Shown piece after piece: positions 37,805 through 48,578 of a stretch of DNA of 55,196 nucleotides. Under the pieces are notes generated by a model. That model searched no databases, was not told the origin of the DNA, and saw nothing but the letters and a program-made list of their open reading frames with translations. Position 1 is the stretch's first letter; each line of letters begins with the position of its first letter. Source of the DNA: Methylobacter sp. (GTDB taxonomy: Bacteria > Pseudomonadota > Gammaproteobacteria > Methylococcales > Methylomonadaceae); contig JAUXTH010000048.1 in assembly GCA_030679035.1 (NCBI GenBank), positions 1 through 55,196 on the forward strand. Reading direction: 5' to 3'. The translations under genes and the position numbers were made by a program.

Positions 37805-38692
37805 ATGAGTATTAATATAAGTGCAGCGATGGTTAAGGAACTGCGTGAACGAACTGCCTCGGGCATGATGGAATGCAAAAAAGCCTTGGTTGAAGCAAAC
37901 GGCGACATGGAATTGGCTATTGAAAATATGCGCAAATCCGGTCTAGCCAAGGCCGATAAAAAATCTGATCGTATTGCTGCTGAAGGCATTATCGGCGCTA
38001 AAGTCAGTGATGACGGAAAAACTGTGGCGATTGCCGATATTAATTGCGAGACTGACTTTGTTGCCAAAGCTGATGATTTCGTCAGTTTCGTCGATAACGT
38101 CACTGCTGCTTTGTTGAACTCCAATGTTGAAACAGATGAGCAACTGCTGGCAATGAAATTGGCTGACGGCACGATTGTGGATGAGGTTCGTCGTGGACTG
38201 ATTGCCAAGCTGGGCGAAAACATTACCGTCAGACGGTTTCAAAAATACCAGACTGCTACGGGCGGAACAGCCTGCTATTTGCACGGCAAAAAAATCGGCG
38301 TGATCGTTGAATTGGCCAAGGCTGATGCAGAATTAGGCAAAGACATTGCTATGCATATCGCAGCAAGCAAACCGACCTGTGTGTCTGATGATCAGGTATC
38401 TCCTGAATTGATTGAAAAAGAGAAGGAAATTTTTTCTGCTAAAGCGGCCGAGAGCGGAAAACCTGCCGACATCATTGAGAAAATGATCGGAGGCCAAATC
38501 AGTAAGTTTTTAGCTGAAATCACTCTATTGGGTCAGCCTTTTATTAAGGACGATAAAGTGACTGTCGGCAAATTGCTTGCATCAAAAGGCAACAGCGTTA
38601 TCCGTTTCGCCCGTTTGGAAGTGGGCGAGGGAATAGAGAAGAAAGAAGAAAACTTTGCCGAAGAAGTTATGGCTCAAGTTAGAGGCAATTAA
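37805..38692 (+). CDS. tsf: Elongation factor Ts
   Basis: A 295-residue nucleotide exchange factor for EF-Tu. The N-terminal UBA-like domain includes VKELRERTASGMMECKKAL. The TDFV motif occurs in NCETDFVAKADDF, with its Asp-Phe contacting EF-Tu. The dimerisation subdomain and C-terminal coiled coil are intact. It lies 107 bases after rpsB, beyond the attenuator. Confidence 0.97.
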   Translation: MSINISAAMVKELRERTASGMMECKKALVEANGDMELAIENMRKSGLAKADKKSDRIAAEGIIGAKVSDDGKTVAIADINCETDFVAKADDFVSFVDNVTAALLNSNVETDEQLLAMKLADGTIVDEVRRGLIAKLGENITVRRFQKYQTATGGTACYLHGKKIGVIVELAKADAELGKDIAMHIAASKPTCVSDDQVSPELIEKEKEIFSAKAAESGKPADIIEKMIGGQISKFLAEITLLGQPFIKDDKVTVGKLLASKGNSVIRFARLEVGEGIEKKEENFAEEVMAQVRGN

Positions 38693-38704
38693 TTTAGGCG
38701 AAAG

Positions 38705-38742
38705 GCGAAAGATTCAAGGTAGAAAAACCTTGAACTTTTCGC
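38705..38742 (+). other. Stem-loop between tsf and pyrH
   Basis: gcgaaagattcaaggt pairs with accttgaacttttcgc around an agaaaa loop (one internal mismatch). It is not followed by a T-run, so it may act as an mRNA processing or stability element rather than a terminator. Confidence 0.5.
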
Positions 38743-38791
38743 TTAGCAGCTCTTTATTCATCAATAACAAATACCAGCCCCGATAATTAAA

Positions 38792-39523
38792 ATGACTAAA
38801 ACAATTTGCCAGAGAATTTTACTTAAGTTAAGCGGTGAAGCTTTAATGAGTGAGACCGGTGGCAGTATTGATGCAGATATTGTTAAGCGTCTTGCAACTG
38901 AAATTAAAGAGTTGTGCGATGTTGGTCTTCAGGTCGGTTTGGTTATCGGTGGCGGTAACATATTGCGTGGTGCGGAAAAAGCCTCCGAAGGCCTGGATAG
39001 AGTGACCAGCGACCAGATGGGCATGCTGGCTACGGTCATCAATGCCTTGGCCATGCAAGATGCACTGGAAGCTTGTGGTCAGCCGGTCAGGGTGATGTCC
39101 GCGCTGAAAATCAATCAGGTCTGTGAGGATTATATTCGTCGCCGGGCGGTCAGGCATTTGGAAAAAGGTCGGGTTGTCATTTTTGCCGCGGGAACCGGAA
39201 ACCCTTTTTTCACCACCGATTCGGCGGCCAGTCTCCGAGCGATTGAAATCAATGCCCAGCTGATGATTAAGGCTACTAAAGTTAAAGGCGTTTATTCTGC
39301 CGACCCTCAAAAAGACAAGAATGCTAAATTCTATCCTCGATTAACCTATGATGAAGCACTTGATCAGCGTCTCAATGTCATGGACACGACGGCACTAGTA
39401 TTGTGCCGGGATAATAATGTGCCGATGCGGGTGATGGATATTTTTGAGAAAGGCGCGATAATGAGACTTATGATGGGTGAAGAGATAGGCTCCCTTATTG
39501 AACGAGGAACAGATAATGATTAG
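38792..39523 (+). CDS. pyrH: Uridylate kinase
   Basis: A 243-residue UMP kinase of the amino acid kinase fold. Visible motifs are [10 protein letters not shown] (Lys/Gly phosphate loop), [27 protein letters not shown] and [15 protein letters not shown]. It is allosterically controlled by GTP/UTP in the family. The 3' end overlaps frr by eight bases. Confidence 0.96.
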   Translation: MTKTICQRILLKLSGEALMSETGGSIDADIVKRLATEIKELCDVGLQVGLVIGGGNILRGAEKASEGLDRVTSDQMGMLATVINALAMQDALEACGQPVRVMSALKINQVCEDYIRRRAVRHLEKGRVVIFAAGTGNPFFTTDSAASLRAIEINAQLMIKATKVKGVYSADPQKDKNAKFYPRLTYDEALDQRLNVMDTTALVLCRDNNVPMRVMDIFEKGAIMRLMMGEEIGSLIERGTDND

Positions 39524-40073
39524 TGATATTCAACAGGACGCTTCAACTCGCATGAGTAAAAGTATTGAAGCCTTAAAGCATGAATTCTCAAAAATAAGAA
39601 CGGGTCGGGCCCATCCCAGCTTGTTGGATCAAATTAACGTTTCATACTACGGTACCGAGTCTTCATTATCCCAGGTCGCCAATATCGCCGTCGAAGACGC
39701 GCGTACTTTGACGATTACACCTTGGGAAAAGGGCATGGTGCAGGCTATTGAAAAAGCCATTATGAAATCGGATTTGGGCTTGAATCCCGCTACCAACGGC
39801 ATGACTATTCGCATTCCGTTGCCGCCGCTGACCGAAGAGCGTCGCCGCACTTTGGTTAAAGTCGTCAAGAATGAAGCCGAGAATGGTCGGGTTGCGATCA
39901 GGAATATTCGTCGCGATGCAAACTCAGCCATCAAAGAAGCTTTAAAGGAAAAAATGATTTCCGAAGATGATGCGCATGGTGCTGAAGAAAAAATTCAAAA
40001 ATTGACCGATCAGTATGTCAAAGACGTTGAGAAATTGCTGGAAGCAAAAGAAGCCGATTTACTGTCAATGTAA
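39516..40073 (+). CDS. frr: Ribosome recycling factor
   Basis: A 185-residue protein, the E. coli length, that splits post-termination ribosomes with EF-G. Signatures: [20 protein letters not shown] (domain I), ISVSYYG-type segment NVSYYGTE, and [19 protein letters not shown] 39516 is chosen over an upstream in-frame TTG because gaggaaca precedes it and the length fits. It overlaps the pyrH stop. Confidence 0.96.
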   Translation: MISDIQQDASTRMSKSIEALKHEFSKIRTGRAHPSLLDQINVSYYGTESSLSQVANIAVEDARTLTITPWEKGMVQAIEKAIMKSDLGLNPATNGMTIRIPLPPLTEERRRTLVKVVKNEAENGRVAIRNIRRDANSAIKEALKEKMISEDDAHGAEEKIQKLTDQYVKDVEKLLEAKEADLLSM

Positions 40074-40087
40074 TTGGAATTTAAATA

Positions 40088-40870
40088 ATGCCTACGGATG
40101 ACGGTAACAGTTTGGAATCAGCAAGCGCCCTTATGGGCACAAATAACAGTCCGCGCCATATTGCCATTATCATGGATGGTAACGGGCGATGGGCGCAAAA
40201 GCGCTTTATGCCGCGTGCGATCGGCCATCAGGCCGGGGTTAAAGCGGTTCGGAAAATTGTAGAGTACTGCGCTAAACAAGAGGTAGAGGTCTTGACCTTG
40301 TTCGCGTTCAGCAGTGAAAACTGGCGTCGCCCGGAAGAAGAAGTGTCACTGTTGATGGGGCTGTTTATGGCGACTCTGCAAAGAGAAATTAACAAGCTTG
40401 ACCGCAATAATATCCGTTTGCGATTTATTGGCGACAGAACAGCATTTTCTGACAAGTTGCAAACTAAAATGGCCGAAGGTGAGGCGCAAACCAAAGACAA
40501 CACCGCCTTGACGCTGGTTATTGCGGCAAATTATGGGGGGCGCTGGGATTTATGTCAGGCGTTTCGTACAATGGCGGAAAAAATAGCCGCCGGAGAATTG
40601 AAACAGCAGGACATCAACGAACAGCTGATCAATCAGCATTTATCAACCGCAGACCTGCCCGAACCCGACTTGTTTATCAGAACCGGTGGCGAACAACGCG
40701 TCAGTAATTTTCTGCTATGGCAACTTGCCTATACAGAACAGTACTTTACCTCAACGCTATGGCCTGATTTCGACCAGAACTCACTTGAAGAGGCTATCAA
40801 CAGTTTTAAAAGCAGGCAAAGGCGCTTTGGTCATACCGGAGATCAATTGAAATCAATTACCTTAAAATAA
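40088..40870 (+). CDS. uppS: Undecaprenyl diphosphate synthase
   Basis: A 260-residue cis-prenyltransferase making the C55 lipid carrier. The catalytic Asp30 is in IIMDGNGRWA. Other motifs are FAFSSENWRRP and the C-terminal PDLFIRTGGEQRVSNFLLWQ. An extra 20 or so N-terminal residues precede the conserved core. It starts 15 bases after frr. Confidence 0.95.
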   Translation: MPTDDGNSLESASALMGTNNSPRHIAIIMDGNGRWAQKRFMPRAIGHQAGVKAVRKIVEYCAKQEVEVLTLFAFSSENWRRPEEEVSLLMGLFMATLQREINKLDRNNIRLRFIGDRTAFSDKLQTKMAEGEAQTKDNTALTLVIAANYGGRWDLCQAFRTMAEKIAAGELKQQDINEQLINQHLSTADLPEPDLFIRTGGEQRVSNFLLWQLAYTEQYFTSTLWPDFDQNSLEEAINSFKSRQRRFGHTGDQLKSITLK

Positions 40871-40930
40871 CCGGCTGGTTTTTTACTGAAAACTAATACT
40901 TACTTCCAACTTCATCTAATAATTATAAAA

Positions 40931-41872
40931 ATGTTACTACAACGAATTATTACTGCATTAATTCTGGTTCCTCTGGTTGTGCTGGCTGTTTTTCAGCTGC
41001 CGTCGGAGTATTTTTCATTGCTTGTAGGGCTAATCGTGCTTTTGGCGGCATGGGAGTGGACTAATCTGGTCGGCATTAATTCGCTGGCTAAACGCGGATT
41101 GTTTTTATTGGCGTTGATTCTGCCGATGGTTTGGCTGCATTTTTGGACGCAGTTTCTTGAAATATTGGCGCAAGTGCTTGAGTTAAGTGTGCAGCGTTTG
41201 GCTGCCTTCACCAAAGAAGCGGATTTAACCACTATCAGTTCTTATTTGGAAACAGTCGATGTGCCCGATATAAGGGTTTATTCGGGGATGCTGGAGTGGT
41301 TTGTTATACCGCCGGTGTTATTCTGGATATTGGTGATGATATTAATCAGAAACACCCCAGCGGCTGTTTTAAAATTGGAAATGAGAATTCGCTATAAAGC
41401 ATTAATCGGTTGGTTTATTTTATTATCAACCTGGATGTTTTTAGTACGATTAAGAACTTTTTATCCTGTGGAACTGACCCTATATTTTTTGGTCTTAGTT
41501 TGGGCTGCCGATATTGCTGCTTATTTTACCGGAAAGAAATACGGCAAAACCAAATTAGCCCTCGAAATCAGCCCAGGCAAGACGGTTCAAGGTATGTACG
41601 GCGCATTAATAGCCGGAGGCGTTTGTGCAGTCGTTTTAAGTTTGATTTATGGTTTTCCCTTAATGATCGCATCGGATTTTTTCATGCTATCCGTATTGAC
41701 CGTATTGATTTCTATTTATGGTGATTTGTTTTTCAGTGTGGTCAAACGCCAGCGCGGCGTCAAGGACACCGGTTCATTGCTGCCAGGTCACGGTGGCATT
41801 CTGGATAGGATTGATAGCATGATTGCCGCCATTCCATTTTTTTACGCCGGCATCTATTTAATTCACCCATGA
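40931..41872 (+). CDS. cdsA: Phosphatidate cytidylyltransferase (CDP-diglyceride synthase)
   Basis: A 313-residue membrane enzyme. The C-terminal signature has [32 protein letters not shown] and [12 protein letters not shown], with the metal-binding Asp residues. Hydrophobic segments occur along the length. It is about 28 residues longer than E. coli CdsA, the extra lying in a loop around residues 65-115. It ends in an ATGA overlap with dxr. Confidence 0.94.
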   Translation: MLLQRIITALILVPLVVLAVFQLPSEYFSLLVGLIVLLAAWEWTNLVGINSLAKRGLFLLALILPMVWLHFWTQFLEILAQVLELSVQRLAAFTKEADLTTISSYLETVDVPDIRVYSGMLEWFVIPPVLFWILVMILIRNTPAAVLKLEMRIRYKALIGWFILLSTWMFLVRLRTFYPVELTLYFLVLVWAADIAAYFTGKKYGKTKLALEISPGKTVQGMYGALIAGGVCAVVLSLIYGFPLMIASDFFMLSVLTVLISIYGDLFFSVVKRQRGVKDTGSLLPGHGGILDRIDSMIAAIPFFYAGIYLIHP

Positions 41873-43053
41873 AAGGCATTTGCATACTCGGAGCCACAGG
41901 CTCAATCGGTGTCAGCACTTTAGATGTTGTAGCCAGACATTCCAGTCTGTATAAAGTCATCGCGTTAACGGCCAATACCAATATCGACGCCCTCTATGAA
42001 CAATGCCTGGAACACCATCCAGAGGTTGTCGTCGTAGTGGATGAGCAGAAGGCGCAAGTTTTTGCCGAAAAACTTAAAAACTCGCCGATAGCCGATATAA
42101 AAGTCATGTCCGGCGCTAAGTCGCTGGAACATGTTGCAACATTGGACAACGTTGATTCGGTGATGGCAGCCATCGTCGGCGCGGCGGGCTTGTTGCCGAG
42201 TCTGGCGGCAGCGAAGGCGGGAAAGACCATATTGCTGGCCAATAAGGAAGCCCTGGTAATGTCGGGTTCGATTTTCATGCAAGCCGTCACCGATTCGGGC
42301 GCGCAATTGCTGCCGATTGACAGCGAGCATAATGCGATATTCCAGTGCATGCCCGCCGGTTATAAAACCGGGATGCAGGCAAAGCAAGCCAGACGTATTT
42401 TATTGACCGCATCGGGCGGCCCGTTTCGGGAAACTCCCGTTGATCAACTGGACAGTGTCACGCCGGAACAGGCCGTGGCTCACCCTAAATGGGACATGGG
42501 CCGAAAGATTTCCGTGGATTCGGCGACGATGATGAATAAGGGCCTGGAGATGATCGAAGCTTGTATTTTATTCGATATGACCCCAGATCAAATTCAAGTG
42601 GTCATCCATCCGCAAAGCGTTATTCATTCGATGGTGGATTATGTGGACGGGACGGTTTTGGCGCAAATGGGCAATCCCGATATGCGCATACCTATCGCCT
42701 ATTCAATGGCTTGGCCGGAGCGGTTTGATTCGGGTGTTGAGCCACTGAATATTTTTGATGTCGGGCGTATGGATTTCCAGGAGCCTAGCCTGGAGCGATT
42801 TCCTTGCTTACGACTGGCCTATGAGGCTATTGCCGCAGGCGGCACCATGCCGACTATTTTGAACGCGGCTAATGAAATTGCAGTCGAGGCATTTTTAAAT
42901 GAACAGGTTCGGTTTACCGACATTCCGTTTATTATTGAGCGTTGTATGAAGAAATTCGAGGCCAAGACCGCCGATACGCTGGAAATTGTTTTAGATGCGG
43001 ATCAACAGGCCAGACTGGTATCTGCGCAGATTATTGGAGAACTGACTAATTGA
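41869..43053 (+). CDS. dxr: 1-deoxy-D-xylulose 5-phosphate reductoisomerase
   Basis: A 394-residue enzyme of the MEP isoprenoid pathway. The NADPH site is [16 protein letters not shown]. Metal/substrate motifs are [14 protein letters not shown] (Asp/Glu ligands), LLTASGGPF and the [21 protein letters not shown] segment, all intact. It overlaps cdsA by four bases and rseP by one. Confidence 0.96.
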   Translation: MKGICILGATGSIGVSTLDVVARHSSLYKVIALTANTNIDALYEQCLEHHPEVVVVVDEQKAQVFAEKLKNSPIADIKVMSGAKSLEHVATLDNVDSVMAAIVGAAGLLPSLAAAKAGKTILLANKEALVMSGSIFMQAVTDSGAQLLPIDSEHNAIFQCMPAGYKTGMQAKQARRILLTASGGPFRETPVDQLDSVTPEQAVAHPKWDMGRKISVDSATMMNKGLEMIEACILFDMTPDQIQVVIHPQSVIHSMVDYVDGTVLAQMGNPDMRIPIAYSMAWPERFDSGVEPLNIFDVGRMDFQEPSLERFPCLRLAYEAIAAGGTMPTILNAANEIAVEAFLNEQVRFTDIPFIIERCMKKFEAKTADTLEIVLDADQQARLVSAQIIGELTN

Positions 43054-44411
43054 TGGATTTGCTGCATACGCTATTTTATTTTGTAGTTGCGATAAGTGTC
43101 CTGGTTTCAATTCATGAATTCGGGCATTTCTGGGTCGCTCGCAAAGCCGGGGTAAAAGTACTCCGGTTTTCGGTCGGTTTCGGCAAAGTTTTATGGGCCT
43201 ATCAAAAAAGTCCTGATGCGACAGAGTATGTAATATCGGCAATCCCGCTGGGCGGCTATGTCAAGATGGTCGACGAGCGGGAAGGCGAAGTCAAGGAAGC
43301 GGACTTGCCGTATGCTTTTAACCGCCAATCCGTATTGGCCAGAACGGCCATAGTAGCCGCAGGCCCCGTGTTTAATCTGGTGCTTGCCGTTGCGTTGTTC
43401 TGGAGCGTGCTGGTGATCGGCGAGACCGGCATCAAACCGATACTCGGCGCGGTGGAGCAGGGCACTTTGGCCGCTGCCGCAGGCTTTGTTGAAGGCGATG
43501 AGATCGTCTCGGTAAACGACAAGGCAACGCCAACCTGGACTGAGGCGATGACCGTCTTAGTATCCTCGGCGCTGGATGGTGAACAGAGCATCAAGGTCGC
43601 GGTAAAAAGTTTTGATGATTTGCAAACTGTCAGGACGCTGAAGCTTAGCGATAAAGATACCGAAAATCCCGACGTGCTGTATCAACGCCTAGGCTTAAAA
43701 CCCTGGTCTCCGAAATTGCAGCCCGTCATAGGAAAAGTGTTGCCCGATAGCGCAGCACTTGCTGCCGGTTTAAAACAAGGCGACCTGCTTGTGAGCGCAG
43801 ACGGTACGGTTATTGAAGACTGGATGCAATGGGTGGCCACGGTAAAAAGCCACCCCGATGTTGCAATCAAGTTGGTGATTGAGCGCGATGGCGCGCGGTT
43901 GCCTGCAACCATTACCCCGAAAAGCGTGAAAATAGGCGACCAGACTGAGGGTAAAGTCGGCGCCTCGGTTCATATACCCGAAGAACTGATCAAGTTGGTG
44001 AGCGTTGAATATTCGTTGTCGCCCTTGTCCGCGATACCGGTTGCACTGGAAACCACCTATTATTATTCGGTGACCAGCTTAAAAATGATGGGCAAGATGC
44101 TGATCGGCAAAGCATCCGTAGATAACTTAAGCGGCCCCATCAGCATTGCCCAGTATGCGGGACAGTCCGCCACGATGGGCTTGGTGCCCTTTTTGAAATA
44201 CATGGCCTTGGTCAGCGTCAGTTTAGGCGTATTGAATTTATTGCCGATACCGGTGCTGGACGGCGGTCATTTGCTGTTTTTTGCGATAGAAGGCATTAAA
44301 GGCCGTCCTGTTTCGGAAAAGGTACAGATTTTCTTTCAACAAATCGGCATTGCATTGCTCGTGTCATTGATGGCCTTGGCTATGTTTTTGGATGTTGATC
44401 GTTTGTTTTAA
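43053..44411 (+). CDS. rseP: Site-2 protease RseP
   Basis: A 452-residue inner-membrane zinc protease that performs the second cleavage of anti-sigma-E RseA. H21-E22-F-G-H25 lies in the first membrane segment. Two PDZ domains fall at about 115-190 and 215-295. The third zinc ligand is in the LPIPVLDGGHLL segment near residue 400. The ATG 43053 shares its A with the dxr TGA; a TTG one codon earlier is less likely. In many relatives bamA follows. Here dsbC does. Confidence 0.95.
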   Translation: MDLLHTLFYFVVAISVLVSIHEFGHFWVARKAGVKVLRFSVGFGKVLWAYQKSPDATEYVISAIPLGGYVKMVDEREGEVKEADLPYAFNRQSVLARTAIVAAGPVFNLVLAVALFWSVLVIGETGIKPILGAVEQGTLAAAAGFVEGDEIVSVNDKATPTWTEAMTVLVSSALDGEQSIKVAVKSFDDLQTVRTLKLSDKDTENPDVLYQRLGLKPWSPKLQPVIGKVLPDSAALAAGLKQGDLLVSADGTVIEDWMQWVATVKSHPDVAIKLVIERDGARLPATITPKSVKIGDQTEGKVGASVHIPEELIKLVSVEYSLSPLSAIPVALETTYYYSVTSLKMMGKMLIGKASVDNLSGPISIAQYAGQSATMGLVPFLKYMALVSVSLGVLNLLPIPVLDGGHLLFFAIEGIKGRPVSEKVQIFFQQIGIALLVSLMALAMFLDVDRLF

Positions 44412-44416
44412 CAGGC

Positions 44417-44491
44417 GTAGGGGCAATCCCTTGTGGTTGCCCTTTTATTTCTATAGCTCGAATTAGGGCAACCACAAGGGATTGCCCCTAC
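44417..44491. repeat. 27-bp perfect inverted repeat between rseP and dsbC
   Basis: gtaggggcaatcccttgtgg, then ttgccct (44417-44443), is the exact reverse complement of 44465-44491. The loop is 21 bases. The stem starts 6 bases after the rseP stop and ends 3 bases before the aaagga ribosome site of dsbC. It may end rseP transcripts (a tttt run lies in the loop) and would shape the dsbC leader. Confidence 0.85.
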
Positions 44492-44502
44492 AAAGGAATA
44501 TT

Positions 44503-45222
44503 ATGAAAAAAATTATTACGATTGCCGCGATATCATTCGGCCTGACTTTATCCGTCGCGCATGCAGATGAAGATGCTATCAGGCAAGCCCTGGCTAAATC
44601 CATGCCATCGGTAAAAGTGGGCACGGTTAAGCCTTCTGAAATCAGCGGTCTTTTTGAAGTTACCGTGGGTGGCAATATCGTTTATGTTTCCGGTGATGGT
44701 AAGTATCTGATTCAAGGGCACTTGGTTGATGTTGCTGCGCGCACGGACTTAACCGAAGAGAAGTTGAGCGGTACCCGCAAGCAGGCCCTCGAGAAGCTTG
44801 GTGTGGATAAAATGATCGTGTTCAAACCAAAAACCAGTAAATATACGGTCAGCATCTTTACCGATATTGACTGCGGCTATTGCCGTAAATTGCATTCGGA
44901 AATCGACCAGTACATGGCTGAAGGCATTACCATCCAGTATTTGTTTTTCCCCAGAGCAGGTAAAGGTTCCGATTCTTATCACAAAGCCGTATCGGTCTGG
45001 TGTGCCGAAGATCGCAAGGCGGCTTTAACGGCAGCCAAAAAAGGCGAGACACCTCCGTCTAAAACCTGCGCTAACCCGGTTGATGAGCACATGCAATTGG
45101 CAGAGGAATTTGAAGTGAAAGGAACGCCGATGATGGTTACCGAAAAAGGTAATATCTTCCCCGGTTATCTGCCTGCAAAACAGCTGGTTGAAGCGCTGGC
45201 GGACGAGAAAGGTAAAAAATAA
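44503..45222 (+). CDS. dsbC: Thiol:disulfide interchange protein DsbC
   Basis: A 239-residue periplasmic disulfide isomerase. Signal peptide 1-21 ends at AHA. An N-terminal dimerisation domain spans about 22-85. The thioredoxin domain has active site Cys124-G-Y-Cys127 and the cis-Pro loop KGTPMMV. A second disulfide is likely from the Cys in SVWCAED and KTCANP. ATG 44503 with aaagga upstream is preferred over an upstream in-frame TTG inside the inverted repeat. Confidence 0.94.
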   Translation: MKKIITIAAISFGLTLSVAHADEDAIRQALAKSMPSVKVGTVKPSEISGLFEVTVGGNIVYVSGDGKYLIQGHLVDVAARTDLTEEKLSGTRKQALEKLGVDKMIVFKPKTSKYTVSIFTDIDCGYCRKLHSEIDQYMAEGITIQYLFFPRAGKGSDSYHKAVSVWCAEDRKAALTAAKKGETPPSKTCANPVDEHMQLAEEFEVKGTPMMVTEKGNIFPGYLPAKQLVEALADEKGKK

Positions 45223-45235
45223 TCAGATTGATTGC

Positions 45236-45257
45236 GGGGCGGCGTTTCAGTCGCCCC
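45236..45257. terminator. Hairpin between convergent dsbC and mutS
   Basis: ggggcg and cgcccc arms (45236-45241, 45252-45257) around gcgtttcagt give a short GC-rich hairpin. No T-run follows. Confidence 0.4.
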
Positions 45258-45269
45258 TGTAATCCAAAG

Positions 45270-47840
45270 CTACACCATCCCCTTAAGCCGATAAAGCAAC
45301 TCCAAAGCCTGTCTCGGGCTAAGCTCATCCGGGTTCATGTCTTCCAGTAAACCCACCGCAGGATGACATTCCTTCGATGAAAACAAATCCAGCTGATTAA
45401 CCCCGGTTTCCGCCTGCTGTTCAATATAGGCGTGGTCTTCCAGATGACGTAATTTAGTCTTGGCTTTATCAATCACCGAACGCGGCACACCGGCAAGAGA
45501 GGCCACCTGCAAGCCGTAACTTTGGCTGGCCGGGCCATCCTTTACCGCATGCAAAAAAATAATCTTGTCGCCATGCTCCATCGCATCCAGATGCACGTTA
45601 TGGATGGTTTTTTGTTCGTCGGGCAGGGTGGTCAATTCGAAATAATGCGTCGCAAACAGCGTGAACGCCTGGGTTTGTTTGGCCAGATGGTCGGCGCAGG
45701 CCCAAGCCAGCGACAGGCCGTCGAAGGTGCTGGTGCCGCGGCCGATCTCGTCCATCAGGATCAGACTTTTCGAGGTCGCGTTATGCAGAATGTTGGCGGT
45801 TTCCGACATTTCCACCATGAACGTGGAACGTCCGCTGGACAGGTCGTCGGACGCGCCGATGCGGGTGAAAATCTTGTCGACAGGGCCGCAGGTCAGCGAC
45901 TTGGCCGGGACATAACAGCCGATATGGGCGATTAACACAATCAGCGCGGCCTGGCGCATGTAAGTCGATTTACCTCCCATATTCGGGCCGGTAATCACCA
46001 GCATCCGACGATTGTTAGAAAACGACAAGTCATTGGGCACAAACGGAATATCCGAAACCTGTTCAACGACCAGATGCCGACCGGCTTCAATCGCTATGCC
46101 GGGCTTATCGACCAGCGTCGGTTGCGATAAATTCAAAGTTTCGGCGCGTTCGGCAAAATCGACCAACACATCCAGCTCAGCCAGCGCGGCGGCGCACTGT
46201 TGCAACGGGATTAACGAAGCGCCGATGATGTTCAGCAATTCCTCGTACAAGGCTTTTTCAAAAGACAGCGATTTTTCCTTGGCGCTCAGCACCTTGTCTT
46301 CAAACGATTTCAATTCCTCGGTGATGTAGCGTTCCGCGCCTTTTAAGGTTTGCTTCCGGGTGTAATGCGCGGGGACTTTTTCCGCATGCAGATTGGAAAT
46401 CTCGATATAGTAGCCATGCACCCGGTTGTAATTGACCTTCAACGTACTGATGCCGGTCGCCGCTTTTTCGCGGTTTTCCATGTCGATCAGGAACTGGTCG
46501 GCGTTCTGGCTTAAGTTGCGCAGCTCATCGAGTTCAGGATGATAGCCCGGCGCAATCACGCCGCCGTCCCGAATCAGCACCGGCGGGTTGTCGATAATGG
46601 CCGATTGCAGCAGCTTTAACATCTCGGGATGCTCGCCGATTTGCTCACATAAAGCTGTAAGCTGCGGATTATCGCCGCCGGAAAGAGCATGTTGCAGCGC
46701 AGGTAGAACCGCCAGGGTATTGCGCAACACCAGCAAGTCTCGGGGACGTGCCGACTTTAACGCGATACGCGAGCTGATTCTCTCAATATCGCCGACCTGC
46801 CGCAGATGGCCTTGAATCTCGCGATACAGCAAGACATTAAGCAGGGTATCGATACAGGCATAGCGGTTGTTCAGAATATCGTGATCGCGCAGAGGCCGGT
46901 TGATCCAGCGCCGCAAACAGCGGCTGCCCATCGCGGTTGCGGTTTTATCCAGCACTCCGAACAGCGTGTATTGCAGTTGCCCGGAAGGGTGAAAATCCAG
47001 TTCCAGATTGCGGCGGCTGGACGCATCCAGCAAAATGCTGTCGTTGCTGCTTTCGGTGCGGATGCCTTGGATATGCGGCAGCGCGCTTTGCTGGGTGTCT
47101 TTAACATATTGCAATAAACCGCCCGCGGCAGCGATGGCGGCGGGCATGTTCTCGCAGCCATAGCCTTTCATGTCAAGCGTGTTGAATTGCTTTAACACCA
47201 GTTGCTTAGCGCTTTCCGCTTCAAAATGCCAGGGCGGCCTTCTGCACAAACCGCCACGCTGTTTTAAGCTGGCAGGCAACGGCCAGTCTTCGCTAAATAA
47301 CAGTTCGGCAGGGTTAAGGCGACCGATCTCGCTTAATAACTGATCAATGGATTCAACCTGTTGCAACACGAAACGGCCGCTGGTTAAATCCAGGCCGGCG
47401 ATGCCGTGTTGCGAGCTTGGGAACGAGCACACGGCGACCAGCAGATTATCTTTGCGGTCTTCCAACAAAGCTTCGTCGGTGACGGTGCCTGGGGTTACGA
47501 TGCGTACCACCTTGCGCTCGACCGGGCCTTTGGACGTTGCAGGGTCGCCGATTTGTTCGCATATCGCGATGGATTCGCCGTGCTTTAACAGCTTGGCAAG
47601 ATAGCCTTCGGCCGCGTGATAAGGAATGCCCGCCATAGGGATCGGAAGTCCCCCCGATTGCCCCCGGCTGGTCAGCGTAATATCCAGCAGTTGCGAGGCC
47701 TTTTTGGCGTCATCGAAAAACAGTTCATAAAAATCCCCCATACGGTAGAACAACAAGGTATCGGGGTGTTCGGATTTGATGCGCATAAATTGCTGCATCA
47801 TCGGCGTGTGCTGGTCGGTGGTTTTTTGTTTTATACTCAT
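45270..47840 (-). CDS. mutS: DNA mismatch repair protein MutS
   Basis: An 856-residue mismatch recognition ATPase. The mismatch-inserting Phe-x-Glu is in [11 protein letters not shown]. Connector, lever and clamp domains follow. Walker A is [15 protein letters not shown] and Walker B is [18 protein letters not shown]-terminal tail carries the helix-turn-helix dimer region. The length is close to E. coli MutS (853). It is divergent from pncC, with 36 bases between starts. Confidence 0.96.
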   Translation of the reverse strand: MSIKQKTTDQHTPMMQQFMRIKSEHPDTLLFYRMGDFYELFFDDAKKASQLLDITLTSRGQSGGLPIPMAGIPYHAAEGYLAKLLKHGESIAICEQIGDPATSKGPVERKVVRIVTPGTVTDEALLEDRKDNLLVAVCSFPSSQHGIAGLDLTSGRFVLQQVESIDQLLSEIGRLNPAELLFSEDWPLPASLKQRGGLCRRPPWHFEAESAKQLVLKQFNTLDMKGYGCENMPAAIAAAGGLLQYVKDTQQSALPHIQGIRTESSNDSILLDASSRRNLELDFHPSGQLQYTLFGVLDKTATAMGSRCLRRWINRPLRDHDILNNRYACIDTLLNVLLYREIQGHLRQVGDIERISSRIALKSARPRDLLVLRNTLAVLPALQHALSGGDNPQLTALCEQIGEHPEMLKLLQSAIIDNPPVLIRDGGVIAPGYHPELDELRNLSQNADQFLIDMENREKAATGISTLKVNYNRVHGYYIEISNLHAEKVPAHYTRKQTLKGAERYITEELKSFEDKVLSAKEKSLSFEKALYEELLNIIGASLIPLQQCAAALAELDVLVDFAERAETLNLSQPTLVDKPGIAIEAGRHLVVEQVSDIPFVPNDLSFSNNRRMLVITGPNMGGKSTYMRQAALIVLIAHIGCYVPAKSLTCGPVDKIFTRIGASDDLSSGRSTFMVEMSETANILHNATSKSLILMDEIGRGTSTFDGLSLAWACADHLAKQTQAFTLFATHYFELTTLPDEQKTIHNVHLDAMEHGDKIIFLHAVKDGPASQSYGLQVASLAGVPRSVIDKAKTKLRHLEDHAYIEQQAETGVNQLDLFSSKECHPAVGLLEDMNPDELSPRQALELLYRLKGMV

Positions 47841-47876
47841 GAGCCTATTTTATCCGAAGTCGCACGAGGTCACATC

Positions 47877-48359
47877 ATGGAGTCTGAATTATTTGAGCTA
47901 GCCGAACAACTGGGCCGCTTATTAAAAGCCAGCGGCAAAACAATAGCCACAGCCGAATCCTGCACCGGCGGCTGGATTGCCCAAACGATTACCGATGTGC
48001 CGGGCAGTTCAGCCTGGTTTGATCGGGGTTTTGTCACCTACAGCAATGCCGCAAAAGTGCAAATGTTGTGCGTTAGTCCGCAAACATTAGCGGAATACGG
48101 TGCTGTCAGCGCCGAGACAGCAATGGAAATGGCGGCGGGTGCATTAACGCACAGCGATGCCGATGTTGCGGTTGCTGTGACCGGCATAGCAGGCCCCGAT
48201 GGCGGAACGCCGGAGAAACCGGTCGGTACGGTATTTATCGCATGGGCGGATAAAAATGGGGAGGCCAAGGTGGTCAAAAAACAATTGTCAGGAAACCGGC
48301 GGCAAATTAGAGCACAAACAGTGAGGAGTGCTATTGATGGGGCAATACTGTTGACTTAA
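47877..48359 (+). CDS. pncC: Nicotinamide-nucleotide amidase (CinA C-terminal family)
   Basis: A 160-residue protein of the CinA C-terminal domain type, deamidating NMN in the pyridine nucleotide salvage pathway. Motifs: TAESCTGGWIAQ with the catalytic Ser, FVTYSNAAK, and AVTGIAGPDGGTPEKPVGTV. ATG 47877 follows acgagg. Longer in-frame extension to 47616 would run antisense through mutS and is rejected. The cinA/pncC-mutS neighbourhood is common in gammaproteobacteria. Confidence 0.92.
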   Translation: MESELFELAEQLGRLLKASGKTIATAESCTGGWIAQTITDVPGSSAWFDRGFVTYSNAAKVQMLCVSPQTLAEYGAVSAETAMEMAAGALTHSDADVAVAVTGIAGPDGGTPEKPVGTVFIAWADKNGEAKVVKKQLSGNRRQIRAQTVRSAIDGAILLT

Positions 48360-48470
48360 TCCGATCTGTGCTGAGTCCTTCGAGCTACGCTCAGCGAGCA
48401 TGAATTGGGCTCTACTCTGAGCAAGCTGGAAGAGCTCAGGCGACGGACGATGGTTTTATACTGCTTACAG

Positions 48471-48545
48471 TTCAAAATTCGGTTTTTTAAAATTCCCTCA
48501 CCCCAACCCGCGTCGCAATAGCTCCTAAGTCGTCCAGCAGGAGAA
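48471..48545. repeat. Dispersed repeat copy 2, reversed and interrupted
   Basis: Read on the minus strand, it matches the repeat at 17556-17610 (ctcctgctgga, then gggttggggtgaggg, then an A-rich run and gaattttgaa). It is split by roughly 22 extra bases around 48510-48532 (containing gtcgcaatagctcctaagtc). It lies after pncC. Confidence 0.55.
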
Positions 48546-48578
48546 AGTAAGGTATTGTATTGTATTGATCTTATGTAC

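Noticed and set aside
39498-39515. TTG start six codons upstream for frr
   Set aside because: ATG 39516 has a better ribosome site and gives exactly the family length.
47616-47876. N-terminal extension of pncC by 87 codons
   Set aside because: It is antisense to the start of mutS; ATG 47877 has a ribosome site and gives the normal CinA C-domain length.
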